From positions 4,588,001-4,652,000 of the forward strand of contig JAUEDM010000002.1 of NCBI GenBank assembly GCA_033439685.1: a DNA stretch of 64,000 bases. Direction: 5' to 3'. The DNA comes from Apodospora peruviana (Eukaryota > Ascomycota > Sordariomycetes > Sordariales > Lasiosphaeriaceae). The notes under the pieces are model-generated. The model made no database searches. It worked only from the letters and a program-made list of their open reading frames with translations, and was not told the DNA's origin. The stretch's first letter is position 1. Each line of letters opens with the position of its first letter. Below are positions 46,549 through 58,688 of the stretch, piece by piece. The translations under genes and the position numbers were made by a program.

Positions 46549-47085
46549 CATTTCTCCCTCAAACTGCAACAGGGGAAGATATATTTTTTCTTCCCTTGGT
46601 CCCTTTCATCTTTATATGTATGCACACAAGCAAAATGATTTGTTACACCCAGCCACCATTTCCACCATGAAATCTCATTGTGCATGAAAACCTCCCAACA
46701 GACTCGTTTGCAGACGCCCGACCGAGGTCAGCGCCTTGATGGCCGGGTGGTTTCGCATGGCCACTATCCAATGACGTGTGTTCCAATTGAATCCACTATT
46801 CTCAAAAGAGACATGATCCGGCGGCGGGTCTAGGGAGGAGAAGTATCCGGCCCGGGGTGTCATGACGATGAGATGGGATGAGTATCCGGGAGGTTGGTTC
46901 AACTCGATCGATCCGCTCCTCACCTACCAGGTACCTGTGCTTGTTTGTCTTGGATGCAGTGACCTCAACCTCTTCAACTGCCACTCACCCAGCCGTCAGA
47001 TCTCAATTAATTTCACTTGGCCTTATCCACTTACAAGTTTCGGGAGTGTGTTGATTGTTGAAACTTTAACTCCAAAACAAACACA
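46549..47085. other. Intergenic region upstream of the methyltransferase
   Basis: 537 bp of noncoding DNA with the promoter of the methyltransferase; no gene seen. Confidence 0.5.
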
Positions 47086-48262
47086 ATGACGGCCACGACT
47101 GATGCCCCGCGCCCTGCCGATGAGCCGCCGGCACCAGCAGCAGCATCATCAGTCGAGACCACCGATCTCAGCAAGCAATATGACACGCCCATGGGCCTCG
47201 CCCACACCACGATGCAGGCCCTCAAGGACCGCATCAAGCTGCATTACGATCTCGCGAGTGACTACTATCTGAACCTCTGGTACCTTGAACTCTACCCTAA
47301 CTCCCGTCAACAACCCATAGTCAATTATACTAACGAAAACACGCAAGGGGCGAACACATCCACCACGGCTACTGGGCCACCGACGAGGCCAAAACCAACG
47401 ACAGCAAAGAAGTTGCCCAGGTGAACCTCATCCGCCTGCTGCTGACCATCTCGGGCGTCGCCGAGGGCGGCCGTGTGCTGGACGTGGGCTGCGGCATCGG
47501 CGGCACCTCGCGCTTCCTGGCGTCGCAGCTGGGCTGTACCGTCACGGGAATCACCATCTCGGGCAAGCAGGTCGAGATGGCCACGCGGCTGACCAAGAAT
47601 GAGGCTACTGCTGCTTCCCCCGCAGAGGAGGTTACCGTAAGTCCAGATGCCGACGGGTTCCTAGCACTAGGCAAGGGCAAAGTCCGCTTCATCGAGCTCG
47701 ACGCCGAGAAGATGGGCGAGTTTTTTGTTTCGGATGCAGGGCGGTTCGATGCCGTCTGGATCAGCGAGGCGTTGAGCCACTTCCCTAACAAGGCGCTCTT
47801 TTTCAATAATGCGCACAAGGTTCTGAGGGAAGGAGGTAAGCTGGCGCTGGCGGACTGGTTCAAGGGTGAGGGTTTGGCAGACAAAGAGTTTGAGAACGAT
47901 ATCAAACCTATTGAAGGTCTTGTTTCCCACCCGTATTTATATATAAGTTTGGGTGGTTTGCTGATTTGCGGCACAAAAAAAAAACAGATGGCATGCTGCT
48001 GCCACCGCTCTGCACGCAGCAAGATTACGTCAAGTTTGCTACGGACGCTGGGCTGAAAGTCATCGGGGGACCCAAGGATATCAGCAAGGACGTGAGCAAG
48101 ACGTGGGATATTTCGTGGTCGCTGGTCCAAAACCCTTCGCTCTGGGCATTTGCCTTCAGCCAGGGCAGGGACGGGATCGCGTTCCTGCAGGCGTTCCGGG
48201 CCATGAGGAGGGGCTATGCTAATGGTAGCTTCCGGTATGCGGTGATGGCGTTCGAGAAGTGA
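47086..48262 (+). CDS. Class I SAM-dependent methyltransferase, tocopherol/sterol-methyltransferase-like
   Basis: Three exons: 47086-47279, 47348-47916 and 47988-48262; 345 aa. After a Pro/Ala-rich start, the domain opens with IKLHYDLASDYYLNLWGEHI (exon 1-2 junction), as in gamma-tocopherol and related methyltransferases. SAM motif I is VLDVGCGIGGTSRFLA (about 97-112), followed by GCTVTGITISGKQVEMA, the acidic motif II in FDAVWISEALSHF and motif III in REGGKLALADWF. Substrate is unknown: the family covers tocopherols, sterols, alkaloid N-atoms and small polyketides. There is no signal peptide. The second intron has a weak donor (GTCTTG) but its acceptor after a poly-A run restores phase into DGMLLPPLCTQQDYV, a family block. 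The gene is convergent with Sec61 gamma, with 594 bp between. Confidence 0.85.
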
Positions 48263-48856
48263 AGTAGCAGACGTTGGATTGGGATGGATGGTTAGAGTAC
48301 TAGATTTGTCTCGTGCGCTGGAGAAGTGAGTTAGACAGACGTTAGATCGGGAGGCTCAGAGTCGATTTGTGGCTGCTACCCAAGGGCACTTCTGGCAATA
48401 AATAATAAGCGCCGTCCAAATCTTGTGCGTTTCTCTGCCTAACGTTTGTCGACATACTATCACTAGCACCGCTCGAGTCACCCAGTTTGGATCGTGAAAG
48501 TGCGAAAGCATCCTTGACAATGCGCCATTGGTCCAACACATAGAAAACGCCCAGTTCCCGGATCTCTCTTATTTTTTTGTACACTTGCACACAGATAAAA
48601 CTCCTGTGGCAATGAAATTAGTGCCCGGGTGTTACCGCGTGATATCTGGCAGATATCTGGCAGGGATATCTCTTCCTCCATCCTCCTTTCTTCGCCCACC
48701 GGGGAAGCTGCTGAGTCTCCGTGTCCATGCTTTTGACCCAAGGTGCTACGGCCCCCCAACGTTGATATATAAGTTTCGTCCCATCTATCTGGCCCCGCAA
48801 CTCGACCACTCGTCGCCGTCCAGGCCCTCGACTGTCCTCATTCCGTCGAGCTGGAC
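48263..48856. other. Convergent 3' flank (methyltransferase / Sec61 gamma)
   Basis: 594 bp between two stop codons. Small ORFs on both strands are not supported. Confidence 0.5.
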
Positions 48857-49324
48857 TTATGCGCCGCCCATAAGGATGTTGTTGAGGGGGATATGGATGA
48901 GTTTTACGACGTAGCCGACGGCCTTGGGGAGTAATCGTTAGGAGCTGCTTGTTTGGATTATGTGGACGTCACTAGATAAAGGACCAACTTACACCCATGA
49001 CTAATGCGTGGTTAGCGAACGTGAATTATGTAGGCAAGCTAGGGATGTAGAAACTTACTGAGAAAACCGACTCCAACCGCCTGGCGTGAAGCTGTGTGTA
49101 AGCCAACTAACTGTCGCTTTGCGCGCACAAGCACAAACGACTTACCTGGGAGATCTTGATGAATTCGCGGCGGTCAGCTGTACCGGGTGTTAGTAAACAT
49201 TTCGCAGAACACCACTGCATTCGCGGAAGGAGAGCTTACGCTTCTGGGACTTGTTGATGAACTGGATTCCGTCCTTGAGAAAGTCCCGGGGGACATCGAG
49301 GATCTCTTGCACTTGGTCGGCCAT
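48857..49324 (-). CDS. SSS1: Protein transport protein Sec61 gamma subunit (Sss1)
   Basis: Five exons on the minus strand: 49324-49240 (85 nt), 49177-49146 (32), 49080-49059 (22), 49000-48993 (8) and 48922-48857 (66), total 213 nt, 70 aa. The peptide starts MADQVQEILDVPRDFLKDG, continues with the signature KPDRREFIKISQAVGVGFLI and ends PLNNILMGGA, all diagnostic for the small tail-anchored subunit of the Sec61 translocon in the ER membrane. The single transmembrane helix is about 41-60. All four introns (62, 65, 58 and 70 nt) have GTAAG donors. The 8-nt exon supplies the last two bases of Ile plus Met-Gly of the conserved IMG; skipping it shifts the frame. No long ORF marks this gene, so it is easily missed. 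Confidence 0.93.
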
Positions 49325-50140
49325 TGCGAAGCAGATTCTAGTTGTACGAGTATGGTTGCAGTTGAGCGACTTGAAAAGTCTGCAGATAGCAATTCAATGG
49401 GCGAAATGTCGAGGTGTAGATGGATCGTGTGGTGTGGTTGATTTAGTTAAGAAATAGTTGTCAACGGGAAGGGCCCTACCAAATGCCACCTCGCCTCAAC
49501 CACAGGGCAAGACTGGACACTCATCACGGCCAGCTGCTATGGTCCGTGCATAAGCAACTTTAACTGACGCCTCTTCCTGGGTGGAGCTGATGTACTCCGT
49601 ACCCTAGGCTAGGCTGGGCTGTCCTGTGCAGTGGCACCTTCTGGCCCCGCTAGCAGTGGCCTGTTCTCCTGTCAAGACCTGGGGAGCCCAGCGAAAAAAA
49701 GAGTAAAACGCGACTGGCACCTAACTCCGGTCGCCAATAACAACCTGCGAACCACGGATCCCTTCCTTGGCTGTCAAAAATCACCAACTGGGAAACCAAA
49801 GGCAATCAATCAATCGCCTTCTGTCCATTCTTTATTTTTTGCCTCCTTCATCCGTCACAAACTAGTGAGCCATCTCCCTCCCAACTATAACCTTTCACTT
49901 TTCCCTCCAACACGCAAGCCCACATTCATCTTAACCTTTAATCGGCAATTACTAACCTCGGAAACTCAACTCTAAAAGGGAAGAAATATTTTCCCATCCG
50001 CGCGCGACACGTGTCTCGCGCATTTTAATTTGCCTGCCCTTTCCAACTTCATTTCTAACCGCATCCAAACCGAAAATCCGCACATCCAGCGCACTTCGCC
50101 CTCTAGACCCAACTAGAATCAAGTGCTACACGCAGTCGCA
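49325..50140. promoter_or_regulatory. Divergent promoter region (Sec61 gamma / Tra2-like)
   Basis: 816 bp between divergent start codons, with TACTCCGTA at 49593-49601 and pyrimidine-rich sequence before the Tra2-like start. No gene seen. Confidence 0.45.
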
Positions 50141-51463
50141 ATGGCCACCACAGCGATGGATTACGAAAATGCTAATGTCGACCGTTTCGACGGTGAGTCC
50201 GCTCTGAATCCGCTCCCGCCGGCCGTGCTGTCACGGTCTGCAACGACTACGACTACCTCCGCCGCCGTTGTCGCGCCAGCAGCAATATCAAGACATCATC
50301 AAACTCAAGGACAAAAAGCACTAACTCTCTACTAGAAGAGCCTCCCCGCTACGACCGCGACCGTAGTGCCTCGCCGCGTCGCGATGAGGAGTCTTCACGC
50401 CGTCGCTCCATGTCCCCGAATGGCAATGATCGGTAAGTTGTTCCACCGCCGCGTCTATTTCGCCCTACGATCTCGCTCTGCATCACATGGCATTCTAATC
50501 ACACAAATGCAGCGCTCCCATGAAGAACGATGGCGGCTCTAAGGGTGGTGACCGTGATGACGATGGCGCCATCAACCCTGGATCCAACCTCTTTGTCACT
50601 GGCATCCATCCCCGTCTCGAGGAAGCCGAGGTTACCCGTCTTTTCGAGAAGTACGGAGAGGTCGAGAAGTGCCAGATCATGAAGGATCCCCACACTGGTG
50701 AGTCCCGTGGCTTCGGCTTCGTCAAGATGGTCACATCCGACATGGCCGATGCCGCCAAGGAGGGCTTGCAGGGCGAGATGATTGAGGGCCGCACCTTGAG
50801 CATCGAGAAGGCTCGCCGCGCCCGTCCTCGCACGCCGACTCCCGGCAAGTACTTTGGCCCCCCCAAGCGTGGTAAGTAAAACCTTCCTTCCCCCATCTCG
50901 ATTGCGCATAACTGACCCTCAATTCAGAGGGCCCTGGTGGTGACCGCCGTGGCGGTGGCCGCTTCGATGACCGTCGTCGTGGTGGATACGGCGGTGGTGG
51001 CTATGGCCGTGACGATTCGTACCGCGGTAGCGGCGGTGGATATCGCGGTGGTGGTGGTGGTGGTGGCAGCTATCGCGGCGGTGAGGATCGCGGCTCTGAC
51101 CGCGGTGGATATGACCGTAGCTACGACCGCGGATACCGTGAGGATCGCGGCTACGACCGTGGCTACCGGGGTGAGGACCGCGGCTATGAACGCCGCGAGC
51201 GCGATGATACGTATGCCGGAGGTGGACGCAGTGGCATCGATCGCTATGCTGGTCGTGAGGATCGCAGCGAGCGCTACAGTGGCGGAGGCCGCGGTGGTCC
51301 GGATGATCGCCGTGCCCCTGCCTACGACCGCGGTGACCGCTACGACCGTCCCAGCGACCGTGGTGACCGCCCGCCTCGCGACGGCGCTCCTAGCGCCGGT
51401 GGCTATGGTGACTCTGCACCCCGCACCGAGTCGCGCGAGCCTTATGGTAGTACTCACTACTGA
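50141..51463 (+). CDS. Tra2-like RRM RNA-binding protein with RGG/YDRG-rich tail
   Basis: Four exons: 50141-50192, 50336-50432, 50513-50871 and 50928-51463; 347 aa. An Arg/Ser-rich stretch (about 18-50) precedes one RRM (about 75-152) with RNP2 LFVTGI and RNP1 RGFGFVKM. The block RPRTPTPGKYFG right after the RRM is the Tra2 linker. The C-terminal half is a long run of Gly, Arg, Tyr and Asp (YRGG, DRGY units). Transformer-2 proteins bind purine-rich exonic enhancers and promote splicing in the nucleus; the Gly-rich tail here replaces the second RS domain of animals. The reading frame ends at 51463 (GSTHY), but an optional 52-nt terminal intron (51447-51498, GTAGTA donor, AACTGAT branch) would instead end the protein GSR at 51509. 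Confidence 0.9.
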
Positions 51464-53713
51464 TCCGCTCCTCAAGTCATGATAACTGATGCTTGTAGGA
51501 TCCCGCTAATGAGGCAACCCGGCGGCCTAAAACCGATATCCCGATCTCACTCGAGGCCATCTTCTATTTCATTTGTCTTCGTTTTCCCTTTCCCTTTGGC
51601 ATGGTACAAAAACGGATATCCTAAAACGCGTCGGCTGGAGTTTACGGCATGGAGGGTAATTGGCCTGTTTTCCCGACCTGCACCAGATTAACACTGCCCA
51701 GAGATCTCCTGCTCCATGGATAGGGGTTGCGACACGCGACACCTCGCCATATTATGACATGAAGAGATCTGGGTCAGTCTTTCCGGCATGAACGTCGACC
51801 TTACTGAAAGGCCATCATCTCACCTACCCACTTCCCTCTCACCCAACAGAATTGGATCGGAAATCACGGAGTGGATGGATCAGTCGAGCTTGTACGATTA
51901 TTTTATTCGCCTTTCTTTTTCTACGGCCTTCGGCAGCAAATCACCGTGAGACGACTTCTGGGCGCAGGGCCTTCTTTCGACGGTGGATCACTTTCAGTCT
52001 ATTCGTAGTACGGCAAGCATGATACGCAGCGCACATCAGTCTTCAGCATTCCAGCATAACCTTCTCGTGAACGCAGCGCCATCAAATTCCCACACAGAAA
52101 AAGTGGGCAGTCATTCTTAACGGCGCAGCAGCTTGTTCGAAGTCAACGCCAGTAATTGCATTTTCCGGTCATCGCCAAAGCGAAGTCTCGCCTTGATCGC
52201 CTTAATTCGCGGTGCAGCACCACTTGCGACTTAACTTGACATTCATCTCGCATCACCCTGCACCTTGCGCCTTGGACCATGTTCACCTTCAGTGATGCAA
52301 CTGAGTTCGCCCGTTCGCCCACTTCGCCAGTGATTGCATGACAAAGGTTCAAACATCAACGTTCAAAATATCATGCTCAAACCCGCATGGGAGAAAGAAA
52401 CAAAAGCAGAAAGAAAGAAGTTACAGGTAATGCTCCTTGTTCAAAGCGGACATTATCATCTGACAATTGGTCCTCATTCATAGATCCCGTGCGATGTGGC
52501 AACTGCCGACAGAGACACAAAGGCCGCAAGTGCGGATGAACACTGTGTCCAAGACTGACGACAATCGGACAATTGCGGTGCTCGATTATTTCTATTTACA
52601 GCAGCTTCAACATATTTACTCTCCACAATCCGTTGTTGCCAATGCGCGACAACAGCAGTGAAGTGCTTGGTCCGGTCGCTTCACGCGAAGTACAATGCGG
52701 ATTTCCACGGTGAACGATGTGTCTTTTCTGTCTCTCCCTCTTTTCAGTTTCCAGTTCCAAACAGTGAATCAAATTGAAACTACCCAGTTTCAATTTGATA
52801 ATTTCTCTGATCTATCCAGTCTATCCGCTTGCCTACCTCTTTTTGTACACTCCCTTCAATTAAATAAGCGGTTTGGGTTGACCCATCTGGATATCTTTCA
52901 CGATGTTGATGCCCAGATCTTTGGTTTAGCTGTTAGCCACGGAAACCTGGCAAGTGAAAGAAATGGTCTTCACCCCCGAAGAAGAGCAAAACAAAGAACG
53001 ACACTCGTCGTTCTCCGCATTCCATACACTCTCTTGGACTACAAATGTCGATTTGTGGCAGTCTGGCTAGGTCGGTCCAGAGGATGGCCGTGCTTTCTTT
53101 GACGGTCCTCCCGATAGCCGTACCTCCCCGACCATGCTCTCTCTACTTCTCGTTCTGAGCACTTTCAGTCATCTTTTATTCTATCAACCTAAAACTGTGA
53201 TAGTCTGGCTAGGTACACTGGCTTGGAGAGTGGCGCATCACTTTTCTTTGACTAAGGACTCTCAGGTCTGTGTACTTGTGATCGTTCGCGAAAGAAACGG
53301 ACATAACACGAGACAATTTGGCGAGCGAAAATGAAAGCAAAACAAAGGGACGTCAAATGGTCGCCGCCGGATGCGGTATTATACTCTTATTCACATTGTG
53401 CCCTTGTATGACCGATGGGCTTCTGGTCGGTAGAAGAAAGAAATCTGATTAAGGATAAATGGGCTATTATCTCCCTCGCTCGTCGACCATGGCATTCTTG
53501 CAAAAAGTGATCCATTCATCATCTTTCGTGGTAGTATATTGTGCATATTACGGCGAAGTTTTATCAGCTTTTGTCGGGGATTTGATTGTTTACGTGCAAC
53601 ACTCTCCAACAAGCAAGCTCCTCCTAAAAGGAATTCATTCTCTCTCTCTCTTTCGGGATTGAGAATAGACGACAAGCGGGTTTACGACCTACCTGAAAAC
53701 GGGATTATTCAAG
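51464..53713. other. 2.2-kb intergenic region
   Basis: No gene supported between the Tra2-like and proline-rich genes. The first part is 3' UTR of the Tra2-like gene. The word AGTCTGGCTAGGT occurs twice (about 53060 and 53201). The last few hundred bases are CT-rich and probably 5' UTR of the next gene. Confidence 0.45.
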
Positions 53714-55823
53714 ATGCGTAAGTGCAGTTTTATTATCTTTTCTGTTTTAATTCATTGCACTGTTCTCTTTCTAGTCTTTTCTCCGCTTCTTTCCTGTCTC
53801 GGTGTCGTCTTCCCCCTATGTTGCCCTGCTCTCCTACATATTGCACGCGGTAGTTGGTTGGCATGGGCACTATTTTCCCTTGCTGTTTCGCAGCTCTCTC
53901 TCTCTCGCTAAACATAGATCTGACAATCTTATTCTGTTATTGTTGCAAAATACAGCTCCCAAGAAAGGAAACACCCGTGGTGGTGCCGGCGTGCGCAAAA
54001 CCGAAGCAGAAAACCTCCTCGAGGAGGCGCGACAGCACCTAGGCCCAGGCAGGCGCGCCCTTCTCGACCAACCCCTGGGCGGAAGAAGGACGCGATCGTC
54101 GACGCGTGCCACCGTTGAACCACCTGTCGCACGACCTCCTCGCGCGCCGGAACCGGAGAAGCCCAAGATCAACAAGCCGAAGAACCCGACGAAGAAGCCT
54201 GCTCCGAAGATGCCGAGGAAGGGTGCTGATGCGACTAGGCCTGGGCCTGTGCCAGCTCCTCCGGCTCCGGAAACACCACCGGGACAAATTGACCCAGAGC
54301 TTGGCCCGTCGTTTCCGGAGTCGTCAGACGACGGTGGTGAACCGTTAACGGACTTCCCAGAGGATGAGCTGGGGCCTCCTAGAACGCCTCCTCAAACGAA
54401 CAAGAGGCAGAGGACTAGTCATGGGCCGGGAACGTCGCCGCCGCGGAAGAAGCAAAGAACAGGTGCGGAACAACCCGAAGATATTCCTATTGTTGATGGT
54501 GGTAGTGTTGGTGATAACGGCGGTGGGAGTGGGAGTGGCGAGCAGCCTGTCATCGTCGTCGCTGAACCTCCTTCCGCTGGTGATGAGAGTGGGAGTGGGG
54601 GTGAGATTGTGGTGGTTGTGGTTAATCAACCTGCTACCGTTACCACTGAACCTCCTTCCGTTGGTGATAGTGGTGTTGATGTTGTTGGTGGGACGAGTCC
54701 TATTGCCGAAGATCCTCCTACCCATCAACCACCTCCTGTCGCCGGACCTCCTTCCATCGGTGGCAGCGGTAGTGGTGGGGATTCCAGTATTCAGACGACT
54801 CCTGTCCATCAAGCACTACCTCCTATCATGATCACCGAAACTCCTCCCGTTGGCGGTAGTGGTAGTGTCGGTGGCGAGACTCCTGCTATCAGCAGTCCTG
54901 TCCATCCGCCGCCAGTTCCAACCCCGTCCAGCCCTATCACCGACACACCTCCCGTTGAGGTTGGTCGTAATGTTGGTGTTGACGTTGGCGTTGACGTTAA
55001 TGTTGGCGTTGATGTTGGCGTTGACGAGGGTGGTAGTCCCGTCCGCCTACCACCACCACCGCCACCTACAACCGAACCCTCTCCTGTTGTCACTGGTGGT
55101 GAGGGTGGTAGTCCCGTCCGCCAACAACACGCTACCATGCACATTGAAACAATATCACCTCCTTTTCTCATCCCTGGACTTGAGATCGGTTCAGCTGACA
55201 TAACCATCTCTACGTCGCCGAGCATCAGGCAACTAGATAGACTCACCAACAACCAACAACTCGCCGCCCAACCCCCGCCCCAACCGAAACCACAACCAAA
55301 AAGAGACCCAGCGACACAGATACTTAATCCCTCATTACCCTTTTCCCAAAAAGACGACGATGACCTAACCCACCAATGGGTCGCTTCCAACCTCCGCCGC
55401 GCGGTCGATCTCCTCGAGGAACTGGACGTCTTGTCCAATACAGAGGCCAGCCATTTCGGCCAAGCATGGCTCGCCAACCACCGTGCCAGCCAGGCGTCGC
55501 TCTTTGCTAATCGGCATGGGTTCGGCCAGCCGGCGGTATCGATTCCTACGCGACAGCCGCTCGTCAGGGTAAGCGTGAAATGGTTGGGGCGCAGCTCGTT
55601 CCCACCCAACGCGATGAGGGAGTTTTTCGACGATACCGTTTTTGGAAGGCACTTGCGATTTTATCAGATGACGGGGGATGTTGCGCCCGAGGAGTTGGAG
55701 GAGTTGATTGAGCGCTGGTGGATCCGGGTTAAGAAGAAGAACATGGAGGAGATGAAAAATATGGTGGGGGAGGATGGGCAGGTGGAGGGGGATGTTTTCT
55801 CGTGGTTGGGGGAATCTGATTGA
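53714..55823 (+). CDS. Proline-rich low-complexity protein of unknown function
   Basis: The best model has a 4-nt coding first exon (53714-53717, ATGC), a 238-nt intron with GTAAGT donor and AATACAG acceptor, and a second exon 53956-55823, giving 623 aa starting MPPKKGNTRGG. The frame is also open from an ATG at 53802, so intron retention would code a different, hydrophobic N terminus. After a basic start, most of the protein (about 60-460) is Pro/Gly/Ser/Val-rich with degenerate repeats of a PPSVGDSG/PPVGGSGS type and a VGVD repeat (about 417-435). The C-terminal 140 residues look folded (LTHQWVASNLRRAVDLLEEL, WLGRSSFPPNAMREFFDD) but match no family I know. Basic, Lys-Arg-rich patches (KRQR, RKKQR) may act in nuclear import. 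Function is unknown. Confidence 0.72.
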
Positions 55824-58688
55824 TGATGGTTTACCAGCTGGTGTTGGATTTAGATAGGCCTACCTATCCATAGGATGAGTTACATGATGTACTTGTAAGT
55901 AAATAAGGGGGTTTCGTTGTTTGGTTTTTTTTTGTAGTTGGCAGCTATCTTATTTATTTTGAGGGCTTCCTTACGCTTACCTTAGGTATGAAAGGGGACT
56001 CGACACTCTTTAGTGCCATGTTTAATTTTGTATCGTATCCTCCTGAATTTCGATAGCGACTGCGTAAGGCATGAGCTTCTGGAGGAGTTAAACATGAGTT
56101 TCATAGCAATCCTAAGTTATCAAATGTCCGTCTCCAAGTGATATTATCCCCATATTGATTTATTTACCTCCAAGGCTGATGAACGGTATGTTGGAGGCTT
56201 TTCTGTCTGCGTGATAAAGTTGACACTTGACCGATCCCGGTCCCGAGCCCCGAGTCCCGAGCTCCGAGCCCCGATCCAAGTACGAAGTACGAACTCCGTA
56301 ATATCTGGCCTCACTTGACTTTCCTATCTCGGCAGTTTGAGTGATCAGTTGACCAATAGAAAGTCATTTACGTTGGCTTATTATTACTTGACTTCCGGGG
56401 CGGCTTATGTGAGTGATAAGGATGTGCTTGGTCAGATCTCAGGTAGGTTCTCAGGTAGGTATGCAAGTCACCGCATTTAACGAGAAAACCCACAGGTGGT
56501 CGGTTCGACGCCGTGATTTGTTGAGATGCAGGCAGGGCCCGTCTGTCAGTTGCAGTTGCAGCCGGAACGCCAAGCCCAGCTTCCGCGTGCGGCGCGGAGC
56601 CGGGAACGGGCAACCCGGAGCGCATGGCGGAGGGACGGTGACGGGTTTAGCTCGTTAGTTGCCCGTACCCGACAGAGAGACAAAGAAAACTCGACGTCAT
56701 CATGAATCATAACTGCAATTGTCATACATCCATGTGTCGTCCATGTAGCTCGGCCAGGGGCGTCACCAGTATCTTAGTCAACGACCGTACGGAATAGTCT
56801 GCAAACGCAGGCAAGGCTTTTTCGTTAGCTTGTCAACGGCCTCGGCATGTAATTCATTGGTGGTGGGTGTCAACTCACGGGTTGAGTCATATTTCAGGTA
56901 GCCGTGTAACGATCCGGCAGACAGCTAATTGGCGATGGTGACAACTCTTGCCTTGAGATCCTACCGATATGCCAAGCCTTTTTTCGACAGTCTGTGGTGT
57001 ACCGGCCGTGCCGGTGCCGACGGTCTTGGCTGTTCATTGACCGCCTTCGCTGGCTAGGCATCAAATACCACCCGTTCCCTGCCAAGCTTGCTGAACGTGG
57101 TGGTCATGCATAGCGCCGAAGGATAAGGTATCCATGGTCACCCAATGGATACCTGGTAGGTGCCTGGTACCTCAAGTTTATCCGTCTGACAGCCCTGGAG
57201 ACCGCGATGCCGTTTCTTCCGGGCGGCGGCCGACTTTATTCTTTGTGGTGCTTCCCGGGTTTATGACTGTTTGTCGGTATGCCCTGTGCCACTCAGACCT
57301 CCCCTCAACCAACGGGTTTGAGTTTGATTACAAATTGTTTGACTCTGTTGACTCGAGTCGGACAAGGTGGCATATAACGTCCGACGGAGCTAAGCTAATA
57401 AACGCCGTAGTTTACCGGCCACCTCAGTGCGTTCGAGCATCTGGGCCAGGCTGTTGGAATTTGAAGCATATGGTTGCTGGGACTGACTTTCGGGAAACAC
57501 AGCCGGGTAAGCTACGGTAAGCTACGGTAGCGGATTGACCAATAGGAAAAAGTCGCTGGTGTTGTTTCCTACCAATTGGCTTGTCTTCGCCGCTCGTTTA
57601 TGCTCCTCGCATCCGTGGATCTTGAACTGGAGCCTCACAATGACGCAAATCCGGGTCGCGGGTTTCTGCTCAACAGCGAAACGAGAACCATAGAGGGGGA
57701 TCCAGAAGGCACTATACGAAACTTCTGACAGGCCAGGCGGTTGCCAGATGAACGGGTTTCGAACCGACAGGTACGACGGGCAGATTTGGTAAGGCTGTTC
57801 CAGGTTGACGGTTTAATTGCTAGTTGATTTTAGTGTAAGTTGGCAGAGGAGAGGGCGTTGTGGGATGAAAAAAGCTTGAACAGAGAGCACCGTCCCCACC
57901 AGCTAGGCCCACAACACCACACCGTAGCGGGAAGAGGAGTCGTTATCGGTGCTGTTTCGTGCCGTCCTCCGACCCCCGGCCCGCCGTCCAAGAGGCACGA
58001 GGTCACCCACTCATTCCCCAACCCTCCTTCTCACCGATCAGACTAGCAAACCCCGGTCGCTGCAAGTGCTTGACTTCCTGCTGCATCGGCAAACAAAAAA
58101 CCTGTCGGGTTGGGTTGCTTCGATAAACCGCCCGGAGGCGCTTTTCCAAGCGGAGGCGACAATTTACGGAATGTTCAGGTAGTCCATTACCGCCCCTCTT
58201 ATTCTACTAATTCATTTTCATCTCTTTCCCCTTGTTGATTTTCTATCGGGTTTCTGTATTCTTGAACCGTCTTTCTCTTCAGATTGTCGTCAAGGGTCAT
58301 CTCGCGTACACTGCACTTCCTAGGGACCTAACCTAGCCTGTCCATCGTCATACCTACCATCGGGTGCATACCTGCCGACCTAGGGATCCCTAATAAGCTT
58401 GTCAAGCTCTCTTGGCTAAAGCTCCACCACCCTTATACCGGTCCCGGATTTCTCAGTACCTAGCACTCCGTATTGCCTCGAGAGCTTCCCTCGCGTGGCA
58501 GCTATCTTAATTGTTGATTAGTCTCGCTAGCGTGGTAGCGTGGTTGAAATCGAGATATTAATGAGTCTCCGCTGCTGCTCTCATCACTTACACGTTACAC
58601 CGTCCTCCCCGTGTCCCGCGTCATAGCAGCTTGACCCATTTCACAGAACCAGCCCTGTCTCATCTGAGGAGGCCTGTTCTGCTTGAAC
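55824..58688. other. 2.9-kb intergenic region upstream of the ABC transporter
   Basis: No gene supported. It contains an imperfect tandem repeat of CCCGAGY units at about 56232-56274, directly followed by two AAGTACG units. CCAAT words occur near 56351 and 57538. The distal part is presumably the promoter and 5' UTR of the transporter gene. Confidence 0.45.
56232..56295. repeat. CCCGAGY imperfect tandem repeat
   Basis: About six copies of a 6-7-bp CCGAGC/CCCGAGT unit, followed by two copies of AAGTACG. Confidence 0.7.
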
